Positions 19,525-27,519 of a DNA stretch of 64,000 bases are shown one piece after another. How positions within the stretch are numbered: position 1 is the stretch's first letter; each line of letters begins with the position of its first letter. Position numbers and translations under genes: made by a program. The stretch is from Hyphomicrobiales bacterium (lineage in GTDB: Bacteria; Pseudomonadota; Alphaproteobacteria; Rhizobiales; Methylopilaceae): positions 124,001 through 188,000 of the forward strand of contig JALHQA010000006.1 of assembly GCA_022842205.1 (NCBI GenBank), written 5' to 3'. The notes below the pieces were generated by a model. The model was given only the letters and a program-made list of their open reading frames with translations, did no database searches and was not told the DNA's origin.

Positions 19525-21618
19525 ATGCGCCCTGCCGTGCTCAATCCGTTGTTCGCCTCCGCCGAAACCCTCCCGGGCCTCGGCCCAAAGAGCGTTCAGC
19601 CCCTTAAACGCCTGCTCGGTGAAGAGCCGAAGATCGTCGACGTTCTTTTCCATCTGCCGAGCGGGATTGTCGACCGGCGGTTGCGTCCGAAGATTTCAGA
19701 CGCCCAGCCGGGCAGCGTGGTCACGCTCGAGGTCGAGATCGAGGAACATCACGCTCCTCCGCGTAATCGGCCCAAGGCGCCCTATCGCGTTGTCGCCACC
19801 GACGGCACCGGCTGGGTCACGTTCGTCTTCTTCGGTAGCAATCGCGGCTATGTCGAGCGCTCCTTGCCGACCGGATCGAAGCGCTGGGTCTCCGGCCACC
19901 TCGAATTCTATGACGGCATGCTGCAGATGGTGCATCCGGACCGCATTCTCGACGCCGAAGGCCTGGCGAAAATGCCGCTTATCGAGCCGGTCTATCCGCT
20001 CTCCGACGGTGTGACTCAGGGGCTCGTATCCCGCGCGGCGCGGGCGGCTGTGGATCGTATTCCGGTCCTCGATGAATGGCTCGATCCGAATGCGGTTGCG
20101 CAGCGCCACTGGCCGGCGTTCCGCGAGGCGCTGCGGACGATCCATCTTCCCCGCCAGCCGGAAGACGCGCTTCCCGAAAGCCCGGCGCGGCACCGGCTGG
20201 CCTATGATGAACTTCTGTCGGGCCAGATCGCTTTGGCGCTCGTGCGCACGCATATGCGCAAGCGTTCCGGCCGTCCGAGTGCCGGCGACGGACACATTGT
20301 CCGTCAGATCGAAGCCGCGCTGCCGTTCAGCCTCACCGCGTCGCAGGTGCGTGCCGTGCAGGAAATCCGCGGTGATCTCGCGAAGTCCGAGCGCATGCTG
20401 CGCCTGCTGCAAGGCGATGTCGGCTCAGGCAAGACGGTCGTGGCCCTCCTTTCGATGGCGAGCGTCATCGAGGCCGGCCGTCAATGCGCGCTTATGGCAC
20501 CGACGGAAATTCTCGCGCGCCAGCATCTGAAAACCATCCAGCCGCTCTCGGATGCCGCCGGCCTGCGGATCGCGATCCTCACCGGTCGCGAGAAAGGCCG
20601 GGAACGCGAGGCGCTGCTGGCGAACATCGCGGCGGGCGATATCGACATCGTCATCGGCACGCACGCGCTGTTTCAGGACGTTGTCGCATTTCACGACCTC
20701 GCTTTTGCCGTCGTCGACGAGCAGCACCGGTTCGGCGTGCACCAGCGCCTCGCGCTGGCGGCAAAAGGTCAGGCCGTCGATATGCTGGTGATGACCGCGA
20801 CGCCGATCCCGCGCACGCTCGTGCTCACCTATTTCGGCGATATGGATGTCTCGGCCCTGCACGACAAGCCGACCGGACGAAAGCCAGTCGATACGCGCGT
20901 TATTTCCAGCGATCGTCTGGACGATGTAATTCACGGCCTTCATCGCGCCCTCGAATCCGGCGCACGAATCTACTGGGTTTGCCCGCTCGTCTCGGAGTCC
21001 GAGCTGATCGACGCCCAGGCCGCCGAAGAGCGGTTCCACGATCTTGAGCGCGAGTTTCCGGGTCTTGTCGCGCTGGTCCACGGCAAGATGAAAGGCGCGG
21101 AGAAGGACGCGACGATGGCGCGCTTTGCCTCCGGCGAGGTCCGCATTCTTGTCGCGACGACCGTCATCGAGGTCGGCGTCGATGTGCCGGAAGCAAATAT
21201 CATCGTTATTGAGCACGCTGAGCGCTTCGGCCTAGCCCAGCTTCACCAGCTTCGAGGCCGCGTGGGCCGGGGCGACGCCAAATCGACCTGCCTTCTCGTC
21301 TACAAGGCCCCCCTGGGCCCGACGGCGGAAGCTCGTCTCAAAATCCTCCGGGAGACGGAGGACGGCTTCCGCATTGCCGAGGAGGATCTGCGTCTGAGGG
21401 GCGAGGGCGAGCTTCTCGGAACCCGGCAGAGCGGCATGCCGGGGACACGGCTGGCAGCCGTCGAAAATTACGCCGAACTGCTGGAAATGGCGCGAAAAGA
21501 AGCCGTCCTCATTCTCGGCAAGGACCCAAACCTCTCCGGCACGCGGGGCGCCTCGCTGCGAACTTTGCTGTATCTGTTCGAGCGCGACGAGGCTGCAAAG
21601 CTCATCCAGGCCGGCTGA
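19525..21618 (+). CDS. recG: ATP-dependent DNA helicase RecG
   Basis: 697-residue branched-DNA helicase that remodels stalled replication forks. It has an N-terminal wedge/OB domain (about 1-230), Walker A GDVGSGKTVVALLS, DEQHRFGVHQR, the ATPIPRTL motif and a C-terminal helicase domain with QLRGRVGRG. ATG 19525 before RPAVLNPLFASAETLPGLG is preferred to an upstream in-frame TTG at 19504 because the family usually starts close to this motif. Confidence 0.96.
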   Translation: MRPAVLNPLFASAETLPGLGPKSVQPLKRLLGEEPKIVDVLFHLPSGIVDRRLRPKISDAQPGSVVTLEVEIEEHHAPPRNRPKAPYRVVATDGTGWVTFVFFGSNRGYVERSLPTGSKRWVSGHLEFYDGMLQMVHPDRILDAEGLAKMPLIEPVYPLSDGVTQGLVSRAARAAVDRIPVLDEWLDPNAVAQRHWPAFREALRTIHLPRQPEDALPESPARHRLAYDELLSGQIALALVRTHMRKRSGRPSAGDGHIVRQIEAALPFSLTASQVRAVQEIRGDLAKSERMLRLLQGDVGSGKTVVALLSMASVIEAGRQCALMAPTEILARQHLKTIQPLSDAAGLRIAILTGREKGREREALLANIAAGDIDIVIGTHALFQDVVAFHDLAFAVVDEQHRFGVHQRLALAAKGQAVDMLVMTATPIPRTLVLTYFGDMDVSALHDKPTGRKPVDTRVISSDRLDDVIHGLHRALESGARIYWVCPLVSESELIDAQAAEERFHDLEREFPGLVALVHGKMKGAEKDATMARFASGEVRILVATTVIEVGVDVPEANIIVIEHAERFGLAQLHQLRGRVGRGDAKSTCLLVYKAPLGPTAEARLKILRETEDGFRIAEEDLRLRGEGELLGTRQSGMPGTRLAAVENYAELLEMARKEAVLILGKDPNLSGTRGASLRTLLYLFERDEAAKLIQAG

Positions 21619-21733
21619 ATGCTAAGTTTTTCAACGATTTCTGGCTGCTCGAAGAAATTCTTGACCGGAAAGCGTGTACAATTGAACCTGCATCCATCCT
21701 TCCGCGACCCACTTAACGAGTAGAGCAGGTTCC

Positions 21734-22303
21734 GTGGCCGCACACACAGCGACATCGGACGAGGTTTTGATCGGCCGCATAGCGGCCGGCGACAAACTCG
21801 CCATGCAGGTGCTGTTCGGGCGGTATCAGGTACGCGTCTTTCGGTTCGTGCTCCGGCTCGTACGCAACGAAGCAACCGCGGAGGATTTGATCAGCGAGGT
21901 ATTTCTGGACGTCTGGCGTCAGGCCGGCAAGTTCGAAGGCAGATCGAGCGTATCGACATGGCTGCTTTCGATTGCACGGTTCAAGGCCCTGAGTTCGCTG
22001 CGGAAAAAGACCGAAGGCGAACTTGACGACGAAACCGCGGAGTCCATTGCGGACGATGCAGACACGCCGGAAGTGGCGATCCAGAAAAAGGACAAGGCGG
22101 GGGCGCTCCGAGAGTGCCTGGGGGCTTTGTCCACGGAACACCGGGAGATCGTCGATCTCGTCTATTACCACGAAAAAAGCGTGGAAGAAGCGAGCCTCAT
22201 CCTCGGCATTCCGGCGAACACCGTGAAAACGCGCTTGTTCTATGCGCGCAAACGGTTGTCCGAGCTGCTCGAAACCGCCGGCATCGACCGAGGATGGCCG
22301 TGA
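21734..22303 (+). CDS. ECF-type RNA polymerase sigma factor
   Basis: 189-residue sigma-70 family protein with region 2 (about 20-90, including NEATAEDLISEVFLDVWRQA and STWLLSIARFKALS) and region 4 (about 125-180, including TEHREIVDLVYYHEKSVEEA). There is no region 3 or 1.1, so it is an ECF factor. The start is GTG 21734. Its TGA overlaps the downstream anti-sigma ATG, and a secreted subtilase follows, so it probably controls an envelope-related regulon and its own operon. Confidence 0.92.
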   Translation: MAAHTATSDEVLIGRIAAGDKLAMQVLFGRYQVRVFRFVLRLVRNEATAEDLISEVFLDVWRQAGKFEGRSSVSTWLLSIARFKALSSLRKKTEGELDDETAESIADDADTPEVAIQKKDKAGALRECLGALSTEHREIVDLVYYHEKSVEEASLILGIPANTVKTRLFYARKRLSELLETAGIDRGWP

Positions 22304-22974
22304 TGATGACGAAACAGGACACGACGCGAGCGGAAATCTCGATGCTGCTGCCGTGGTATGCGGCGGGCACGCTCAGCGCTGCCGACTCTCGCCGCGTCGC
22401 CGCGGCGATCGCCCACGATCCCGAACTTGCGCGGCGCCTGGAAGATATTCGCGACGAAGCCGGGGAAACGCGCGCCGTCAACGAGGCTATCCCTGCCCCG
22501 TCGCGCGCCGCCGCCGACAAGTTCTTCGCAGCCCTCGAAGAGGAGCAGGCGAAGAACCCGCGCATCTACAAGTCGAAATTCACATTCGCCGGCTGGCTTA
22601 CGGAAAAGATGTCGGAAGCCCGCCCGCGTACACTTGCCTTCGCTGCGGCGGCCGCGGTTGCGGTCATCGCCCTCCAGGCAGGCCTCATCGTCGGGAATGT
22701 GGTTGAGCCCCCGCAGGGCTATCAAACGGCCACCGCACCAGAGACGGTCGCGTCCGGGCCACAAATCCTGGTAAACTTCGTCCCAGGGGCGACGCTTGGC
22801 GATATCGAAGCCCTGATGAATGAGATCGGCGGCACCATCATTGAAGGTCCGCATGCAGGCGGTTTGTATCGCATCCGTATTGCCGAAGGCACCGATCAGG
22901 CCGGCATGGACCGGGCGATCGAGACCCTGCGCGAAAAGCCGGAAATCGTCCGCTTCGTCGCGCCCGCGTCCTGA
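22303..22974 (+). CDS. Membrane anti-sigma factor with periplasmic propeptide-like domain
   Basis: 223 residues. The cytoplasmic part (1-105) contains ISMLLPWYAAGTLSAAD, typical of anti-sigma factors without a zinc motif. One membrane helix spans about 109-133. The periplasmic C-terminal domain (about 150-223: ILVNFVPGATLGDIEALMN and a TLREKPEIVRFV end) resembles a peptidase propeptide/inhibitor fold. The same type of domain occurs in the subtilase encoded next (its residues about 127-203). It overlaps the sigma gene (TGATG); ATG 22306 or 22294 are alternative starts. It likely holds the ECF factor inactive until a periplasmic signal arrives. Confidence 0.82.
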   Translation: MMTKQDTTRAEISMLLPWYAAGTLSAADSRRVAAAIAHDPELARRLEDIRDEAGETRAVNEAIPAPSRAAADKFFAALEEEQAKNPRIYKSKFTFAGWLTEKMSEARPRTLAFAAAAAVAVIALQAGLIVGNVVEPPQGYQTATAPETVASGPQILVNFVPGATLGDIEALMNEIGGTIIEGPHAGGLYRIRIAEGTDQAGMDRAIETLREKPEIVRFVAPAS

Positions 22975-22989
22975 CAAGGAGGCTGCGCC

Positions 22990-24480
22990 ATGTGCATTTT
23001 CCGATTTTCATCCCGCCTTGCGGCATTCTTCGGGCTGGTCGTTGTCGCGCTGACCTTCTCGTTCCACCAGGCATCCGCCCAGTTCATCGGCGGCCCGCCC
23101 AATACGGGCGGTGGTGGCGGTCGCGGCGGCGGCGTCAATTTCGATTTCTACGATCCGTGTGCATACGGCGAGTGCATACGGCGCCCGCGTCCGCGCCGTC
23201 CGCCTCCGGTAGTCATTATCGAGGAGGACGAGCCCTACATCTACGAGGACGGGACTCCTCTCTCGCGGAATCCGCCCAAAAAAGCCAAGTCCAAATCCAA
23301 GCCTAAGCCAAAAGCCGAAGCCGCCAAGGCACCCGATCCAACGACGTTGGGGCAGATTGCCGGGCGCGATTTCGTCCCGGACGAGGTTCTGGTTGAATTT
23401 CCGCTGACCACGCCACAGGCCGATATCGACGCGATCGCGCAACAGAACGGCATCGAACAGCTTGGCTCACAAGAGATCGCACTCCTGAACACGCGCATTC
23501 ACCGCTGGCGCGTGACCGGCGGCCGGTCGGTCAGTACGGTCGCGGCCGCGATACGTAGTAACGGCGCCGTCTCCGCTACCTATCTTAACAGGATCACCAC
23601 GCTGCAGCAGGCCTCTTCCGGGCCGCCGCAATATGCGGCTGAAAAACTCAAGCTTGATGAAGTGCATACGATGACCCGCGGCGAAGCCGTCATCGTCGCG
23701 CTGATCGATTCCGGCGCGGATCCGGATCATCCTGAACTCGCGGGGACGATCTCCGAGACGTTCGATGTGATCGGCGGCGAATATACGCCTCACGCACACG
23801 GCACCGGCATGGCCGGCGCAATCGCCGCGCAGGCTCAGTTGAAGGGCGTAGCGCCGAAAGCGCGTATCCTGAACGTTCGCGCCTTCGCGCCGACAGGCAA
23901 AACGCAGGATGGCACGACTTTCGATGTCGTGCGCGGTATGGATTGGGCCGCCACCAAAGGTGCGCGCGTGTTCAACCTTTCGTTCGCAGGTCCGAAAGAT
24001 CCTCTGATGTCGCGCGTAATCAAGGCGGCCATCGACAAAGGCATCGTTATCATTGCCGCTGCCGGGAACGCCGGGCCGAAGTCGCCGCCGCTCTATCCGG
24101 CGGCGGACAGCGGGGTCATCGCGGTGACGGCGACGGATGCGAAGGATGGCGTCATGCAGCGGGCCAATCGCGGTAGCTACGTCACGCTCGCCGCGCCAGG
24201 CGTCGATATTTTGCTTCCTGCGCCAAAGAAAGCCTATGCCGTCTCGTCCGGCACATCGATCGCGACAGCTTATGTGAGCGGCATTGCGGCGCTTCTCGTC
24301 TCGAAGAATCCCGATGCCGACAACAAGGAAGTTTACGAGGTTCTGACCGGCACCGCGCACGACCTGGGCGCGAAAGGCCGTGATAAGGATTTCGGCGCCG
24401 GATTGACCGATCCGCTCGCCGCACTTCAGACGATGGAGCCTGTGCCGCTGACGGTATCCGCGCCAGCGGCAGCCAACTGA
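22990..24480 (+). CDS. Exported S8-family (subtilisin-like) serine protease
   Basis: 496-residue subtilase. Signal peptide 1-30 (ending QASA-Q) is followed by a Gly-rich and Pro/Lys-rich linker (35-115), a propeptide-like domain (about 127-203) and the catalytic domain (about 230-480). The triad is visible as Asp240 (ALIDSGAD), His270 (HAHGTGMAG) and Ser423 (SSGTSIATAY), with oxyanion Asn360 (AAAGNAGP). All catalytic residues are present, so it should be active in the periplasm or outside. It is the third gene of the sigma/anti-sigma operon, 15 nt after the anti-sigma stop. Confidence 0.93.
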   Translation: MCIFRFSSRLAAFFGLVVVALTFSFHQASAQFIGGPPNTGGGGGRGGGVNFDFYDPCAYGECIRRPRPRRPPPVVIIEEDEPYIYEDGTPLSRNPPKKAKSKSKPKPKAEAAKAPDPTTLGQIAGRDFVPDEVLVEFPLTTPQADIDAIAQQNGIEQLGSQEIALLNTRIHRWRVTGGRSVSTVAAAIRSNGAVSATYLNRITTLQQASSGPPQYAAEKLKLDEVHTMTRGEAVIVALIDSGADPDHPELAGTISETFDVIGGEYTPHAHGTGMAGAIAAQAQLKGVAPKARILNVRAFAPTGKTQDGTTFDVVRGMDWAATKGARVFNLSFAGPKDPLMSRVIKAAIDKGIVIIAAAGNAGPKSPPLYPAADSGVIAVTATDAKDGVMQRANRGSYVTLAAPGVDILLPAPKKAYAVSSGTSIATAYVSGIAALLVSKNPDADNKEVYEVLTGTAHDLGAKGRDKDFGAGLTDPLAALQTMEPVPLTVSAPAAAN

Positions 24481-24555
24481 GCTTGTGCAGTTTGGAAAGA
24501 ATCTGATCTTTCCCGAACACCTTGCCGAAGCCATACGGCTGGTGAATATGCCCGA

Positions 24556-24945
24556 ATGCCCCTGAACCGATCTATGGAACGCATTTTGCGCCCGCTGCTG
24601 TTTGCGGCGGGCTGCGTTTTTGTGGTGATCGGCATCGGGGGTTTGATACTGCCGCTCCTGCCGGGAACGGTCTTTCTCATCATTGCCGCGGCGTGCTTCG
24701 CTCGTTCGTCGCCGCGCTTTGAGTCATGGCTGCTCCATCATCCCCAGTTCGGCCCCAGCATCGTCGCTTGGCGAAAAACAGGTGCCGTTCCGCGCCACGC
24801 TAAGTTTATTGCGGTCGCGGCAATGGCAATGTCGTTCGTGCTGACATTACTTTCCGGCGCACCGGCGATCGCGCTATGGCTTGCGGGCGCGGCTTTGTGT
24901 GCGGCGGCACTGTATGTTGTTACGCGCCCATCTGGACAGGCATAG
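24556..24945 (+). CDS. YbaN/DUF454 family small membrane protein
   Basis: 129-residue inner-membrane protein of the DUF454 family. It shows the characteristic GGLILPLLPGTVFLIIAAAC segment, FARSSPRFESWLL and HPQFGPSIVAWRKTGAVP, with about three to four membrane helices. The family has no firm function. ATG 24574 is an alternative start. It converges with the LysE-type exporter, only two bases apart. Confidence 0.85.
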   Translation: MPLNRSMERILRPLLFAAGCVFVVIGIGGLILPLLPGTVFLIIAAACFARSSPRFESWLLHHPQFGPSIVAWRKTGAVPRHAKFIAVAAMAMSFVLTLLSGAPAIALWLAGAALCAAALYVVTRPSGQA

Positions 24946-24947
24946 CA

Positions 24948-25562
24948 CTATTTACTGCGCGCCAGCGCCATGCCGATACCTGCGCCTATAAGCAGTGAAC
25001 CGGTGACTCGGTTCCGGAGCTTGGCATGGGACGTCAGCAGGCGCCGCGCCTGTCCTGCCATAAAGGCCCAGGTGCTATCGAACAGCAGCGCGATGGAAAG
25101 GAAAGTCACCGACATCAGAACCACCTGTGGACCGACATCATGGCTGGAACTTATGAACTGCGGGAAGAACGCGCCATAAAACAGCAGCGTCTTCGGATTG
25201 GTTAGCGACACCACGAATGCGCGCACCAGCATACCGCGCACGGACCTGCGCTCCGCTTTCACGCCGACGGGTTCGGATGTCGCGGCAACCCAGTGTCTGA
25301 GCCCGAGCCATACAAGATACGCCGCGCCGACCCAGCGCAGAATCTCGAACCAGATACCCATCGTATGCATAAGTCCGCTCAGGCCGAGTGACGCCAGCAC
25401 AAGCTGTACGACAAGCGCCGCACTCGTGCCGGCGACGGTCAGCATGCCGTAACGCGGTCCATATGCGACGCTGTTCGCTATGATCAGCGAGACGTTGGGG
25501 CCCGGGATGGCAATAAGTATGGCCGATGCCGCGACGAAAGCGAGATAGAGCGGCAGGTCCAT
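24948..25562 (-). CDS. LysE/RhtB-family amino acid exporter
   Basis: 204-residue membrane protein with about six helices. The N terminus has the family motif IAIPGPNVSLIIANSVAYG, followed by VGAAYLVWLGLRHW and SLTNPKTLLFYGAFFPQFI. These are typical of the RhtB subgroup, which exports homoserine, threonine or related amino acids. The actual substrate is unknown. It lies 6 nt downstream of glmS on the same strand and may be read through from it. Confidence 0.9.
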   Translation of the reverse strand: MDLPLYLAFVAASAILIAIPGPNVSLIIANSVAYGPRYGMLTVAGTSAALVVQLVLASLGLSGLMHTMGIWFEILRWVGAAYLVWLGLRHWVAATSEPVGVKAERRSVRGMLVRAFVVSLTNPKTLLFYGAFFPQFISSSHDVGPQVVLMSVTFLSIALLFDSTWAFMAGQARRLLTSHAKLRNRVTGSLLIGAGIGMALARSK

Positions 25563-25568
25563 TGCGTC

Positions 25569-27392
25569 CTACTCTACCGTAACCGATTTTGCCAGATTTC
25601 GCGGCTGATCGACGTCCGTCCCCATGAAGACTGCCGTATGATAGGCCAGCAACTGCATCGGAATAGCGTAGATCATTGGCGTCACGAATGCGTAGGAGTC
25701 CGGCACGATCAGCGTCTCGAATTCGCCCCCGGCCTGCTTCGCACCCTTGGCATCGGTCACGAGAAGAACCTTGCCCCCGCGTGCGGCAACTTCCTGCATG
25801 TTCGAGACCGTCTTCTCAAAGAGATTGTCGTAGGGCGCCAGCACGACCACCGGTACATTCTCGTCCACCAGCGCTATAGGCCCGTGCTTGAGTTCGCCCG
25901 CCGCATATCCCTCGGCATGGATGTAGGAGATTTCCTTGAGCTTCAGCGCTCCTTCCATCGCGATGGGATAGGAGGTGCCACGCCCGAGATACAACGCGTC
26001 CCTGGCACGGGAAAAATCCTTCGCCAGTCGTTCGATCTGCGGTTCCAGCTTGATCGTCTCCGCCATAAGTCTTGGCAGCTCTATCAGCGACGTGACGAGC
26101 TTCTGCTCGTCATCGTCCGACAGCACCCCGCGCGCTTTGCCGGCGGCGACGGCCAATGTCGCCAGCGTTGCAAGTTGGCATGTGAAGGCCTTCGTCGAAG
26201 CGACACCGATTTCCGGGCCCGCCAGCGTCGGCAGAACGGCATCGGACTCGCGCGCGATCGTCGACGTCGGTACGTTCACGACGCTTGCAATCTGCATGCC
26301 CTGCGATCGGCAGTGGCGTAGTGTCGCCAGCGTGTCAGCTGTCTCACCCGACTGCGAGATCAACACGGCAAGTCCGCCATCCTTCAGCGGCGGTTCGCGA
26401 TAACGAAACTCGGACGCGATATCGATATCGACCGGAATGCGCGCGAACTTCTCGAACCAGTAGCGCGCCACCAGCCCGGCGTAATACGCCGTGCCGCAAG
26501 CCGAGAAGGCGATGCGGTCGAGCCGTTTGAAATCGATCCCTTCGGGAAGGCGCGCTTTGCCGGCGCCCATATCGAGATGATGCGCCAGTGTGTGTCCGAC
26601 GACCTCCGGCTGCTCCGCGATCTCCTTCGCCATGAAGTGGCGGTAATTGCCCTTGTCGATCAACGCGGACGTTACAAGCGATTTCTGCACGGGACGATCA
26701 ACGGCCGCGCCGGAACCGTCCTTGTCGCGCACCGTCGCGCCGTCGCGCGTCAGTACAACACAGTCACCGTCGTCGAGATAGCTGACGCGATCGGTGAAGG
26801 GAGCGAGCGCGATAGCGTCCGACCCGAGATACATTTCGCCATCGCCGTAGCCTACGGCGAGAGGACTTCCGCGCCGTGCGCCGATCATCAGGTCCTCCTC
26901 GCCCTTGAACAGGAAGGCCAGGGCAAACGCGCCGCGCAGACGCGCCAGCACAGCGGGCACGGCTTCGCGCGGGGATTTTCCGGCATCGAGCTCGCGGGTG
27001 ACGAGATGAACGATGACTTCGGTATCTGTGTCACTGCTGAAGATGACGCCGTGATCGGCCAGTTCTTCCTTCAACTCCTTGAAATTCTCGATAATGCCGT
27101 TGTGCACGACGGCAACGCGATCCGTGGCATGCGGGTGAGCGTTGACCTCGCTCGGCCCCCCGTGCGTGGCCCAACGCGTGTGGCCAATCCCGGAACGGCC
27201 AGACAGCGGCTCCTGCCGCAGCCTGTCCTCCAGCGCCCGCAATTTTCCCGGCGCGCGGCGGCGTTGAAGAACGCCTTTCTCGAGCGTCGCCACACCCGCC
27301 GAATCGTAACCGCGATACTCGAGGCGCTTGAGCGCATCGACAATCTGCGGCGCAACCGCTTCCTTACCGAGAATTCCAACAATTCCGCACAT
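25569..27392 (-). CDS. glmS: Glutamine-fructose-6-phosphate aminotransferase GlmS
   Basis: 607 residues. Makes glucosamine 6-phosphate from fructose 6-phosphate and glutamine, the entry to peptidoglycan and LPS amino sugars. The N-terminal nucleophile is Cys2 (MCGIVGILG), the glutaminase domain covers 1-240, and two SIS domains follow (ISQSGETADT and the C-terminal half), ending in the typical AKSVTVE. ATG 27392 is fixed by the need for Cys2. glmU, the next enzyme set of the pathway, is 2 kb away on the same strand but separated by a plus-strand ATPase gene. Confidence 0.97.
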   Translation of the reverse strand: MCGIVGILGKEAVAPQIVDALKRLEYRGYDSAGVATLEKGVLQRRRAPGKLRALEDRLRQEPLSGRSGIGHTRWATHGGPSEVNAHPHATDRVAVVHNGIIENFKELKEELADHGVIFSSDTDTEVIVHLVTRELDAGKSPREAVPAVLARLRGAFALAFLFKGEEDLMIGARRGSPLAVGYGDGEMYLGSDAIALAPFTDRVSYLDDGDCVVLTRDGATVRDKDGSGAAVDRPVQKSLVTSALIDKGNYRHFMAKEIAEQPEVVGHTLAHHLDMGAGKARLPEGIDFKRLDRIAFSACGTAYYAGLVARYWFEKFARIPVDIDIASEFRYREPPLKDGGLAVLISQSGETADTLATLRHCRSQGMQIASVVNVPTSTIARESDAVLPTLAGPEIGVASTKAFTCQLATLATLAVAAGKARGVLSDDDEQKLVTSLIELPRLMAETIKLEPQIERLAKDFSRARDALYLGRGTSYPIAMEGALKLKEISYIHAEGYAAGELKHGPIALVDENVPVVVLAPYDNLFEKTVSNMQEVAARGGKVLLVTDAKGAKQAGGEFETLIVPDSYAFVTPMIYAIPMQLLAYHTAVFMGTDVDQPRNLAKSVTVE

Positions 27393-27519
27393 AAAGTCAG
27401 CCTCTCCCGCCCGGCCAGCCAAATAACGACCGGCCCTGGCAACCGGCAAATCACGAAGCATTTCCGATTATCTCTGCGGGTGGTTAAGTTGCCGCCGCGT
27501 TCCTTGCAAGGTCTCCCCG

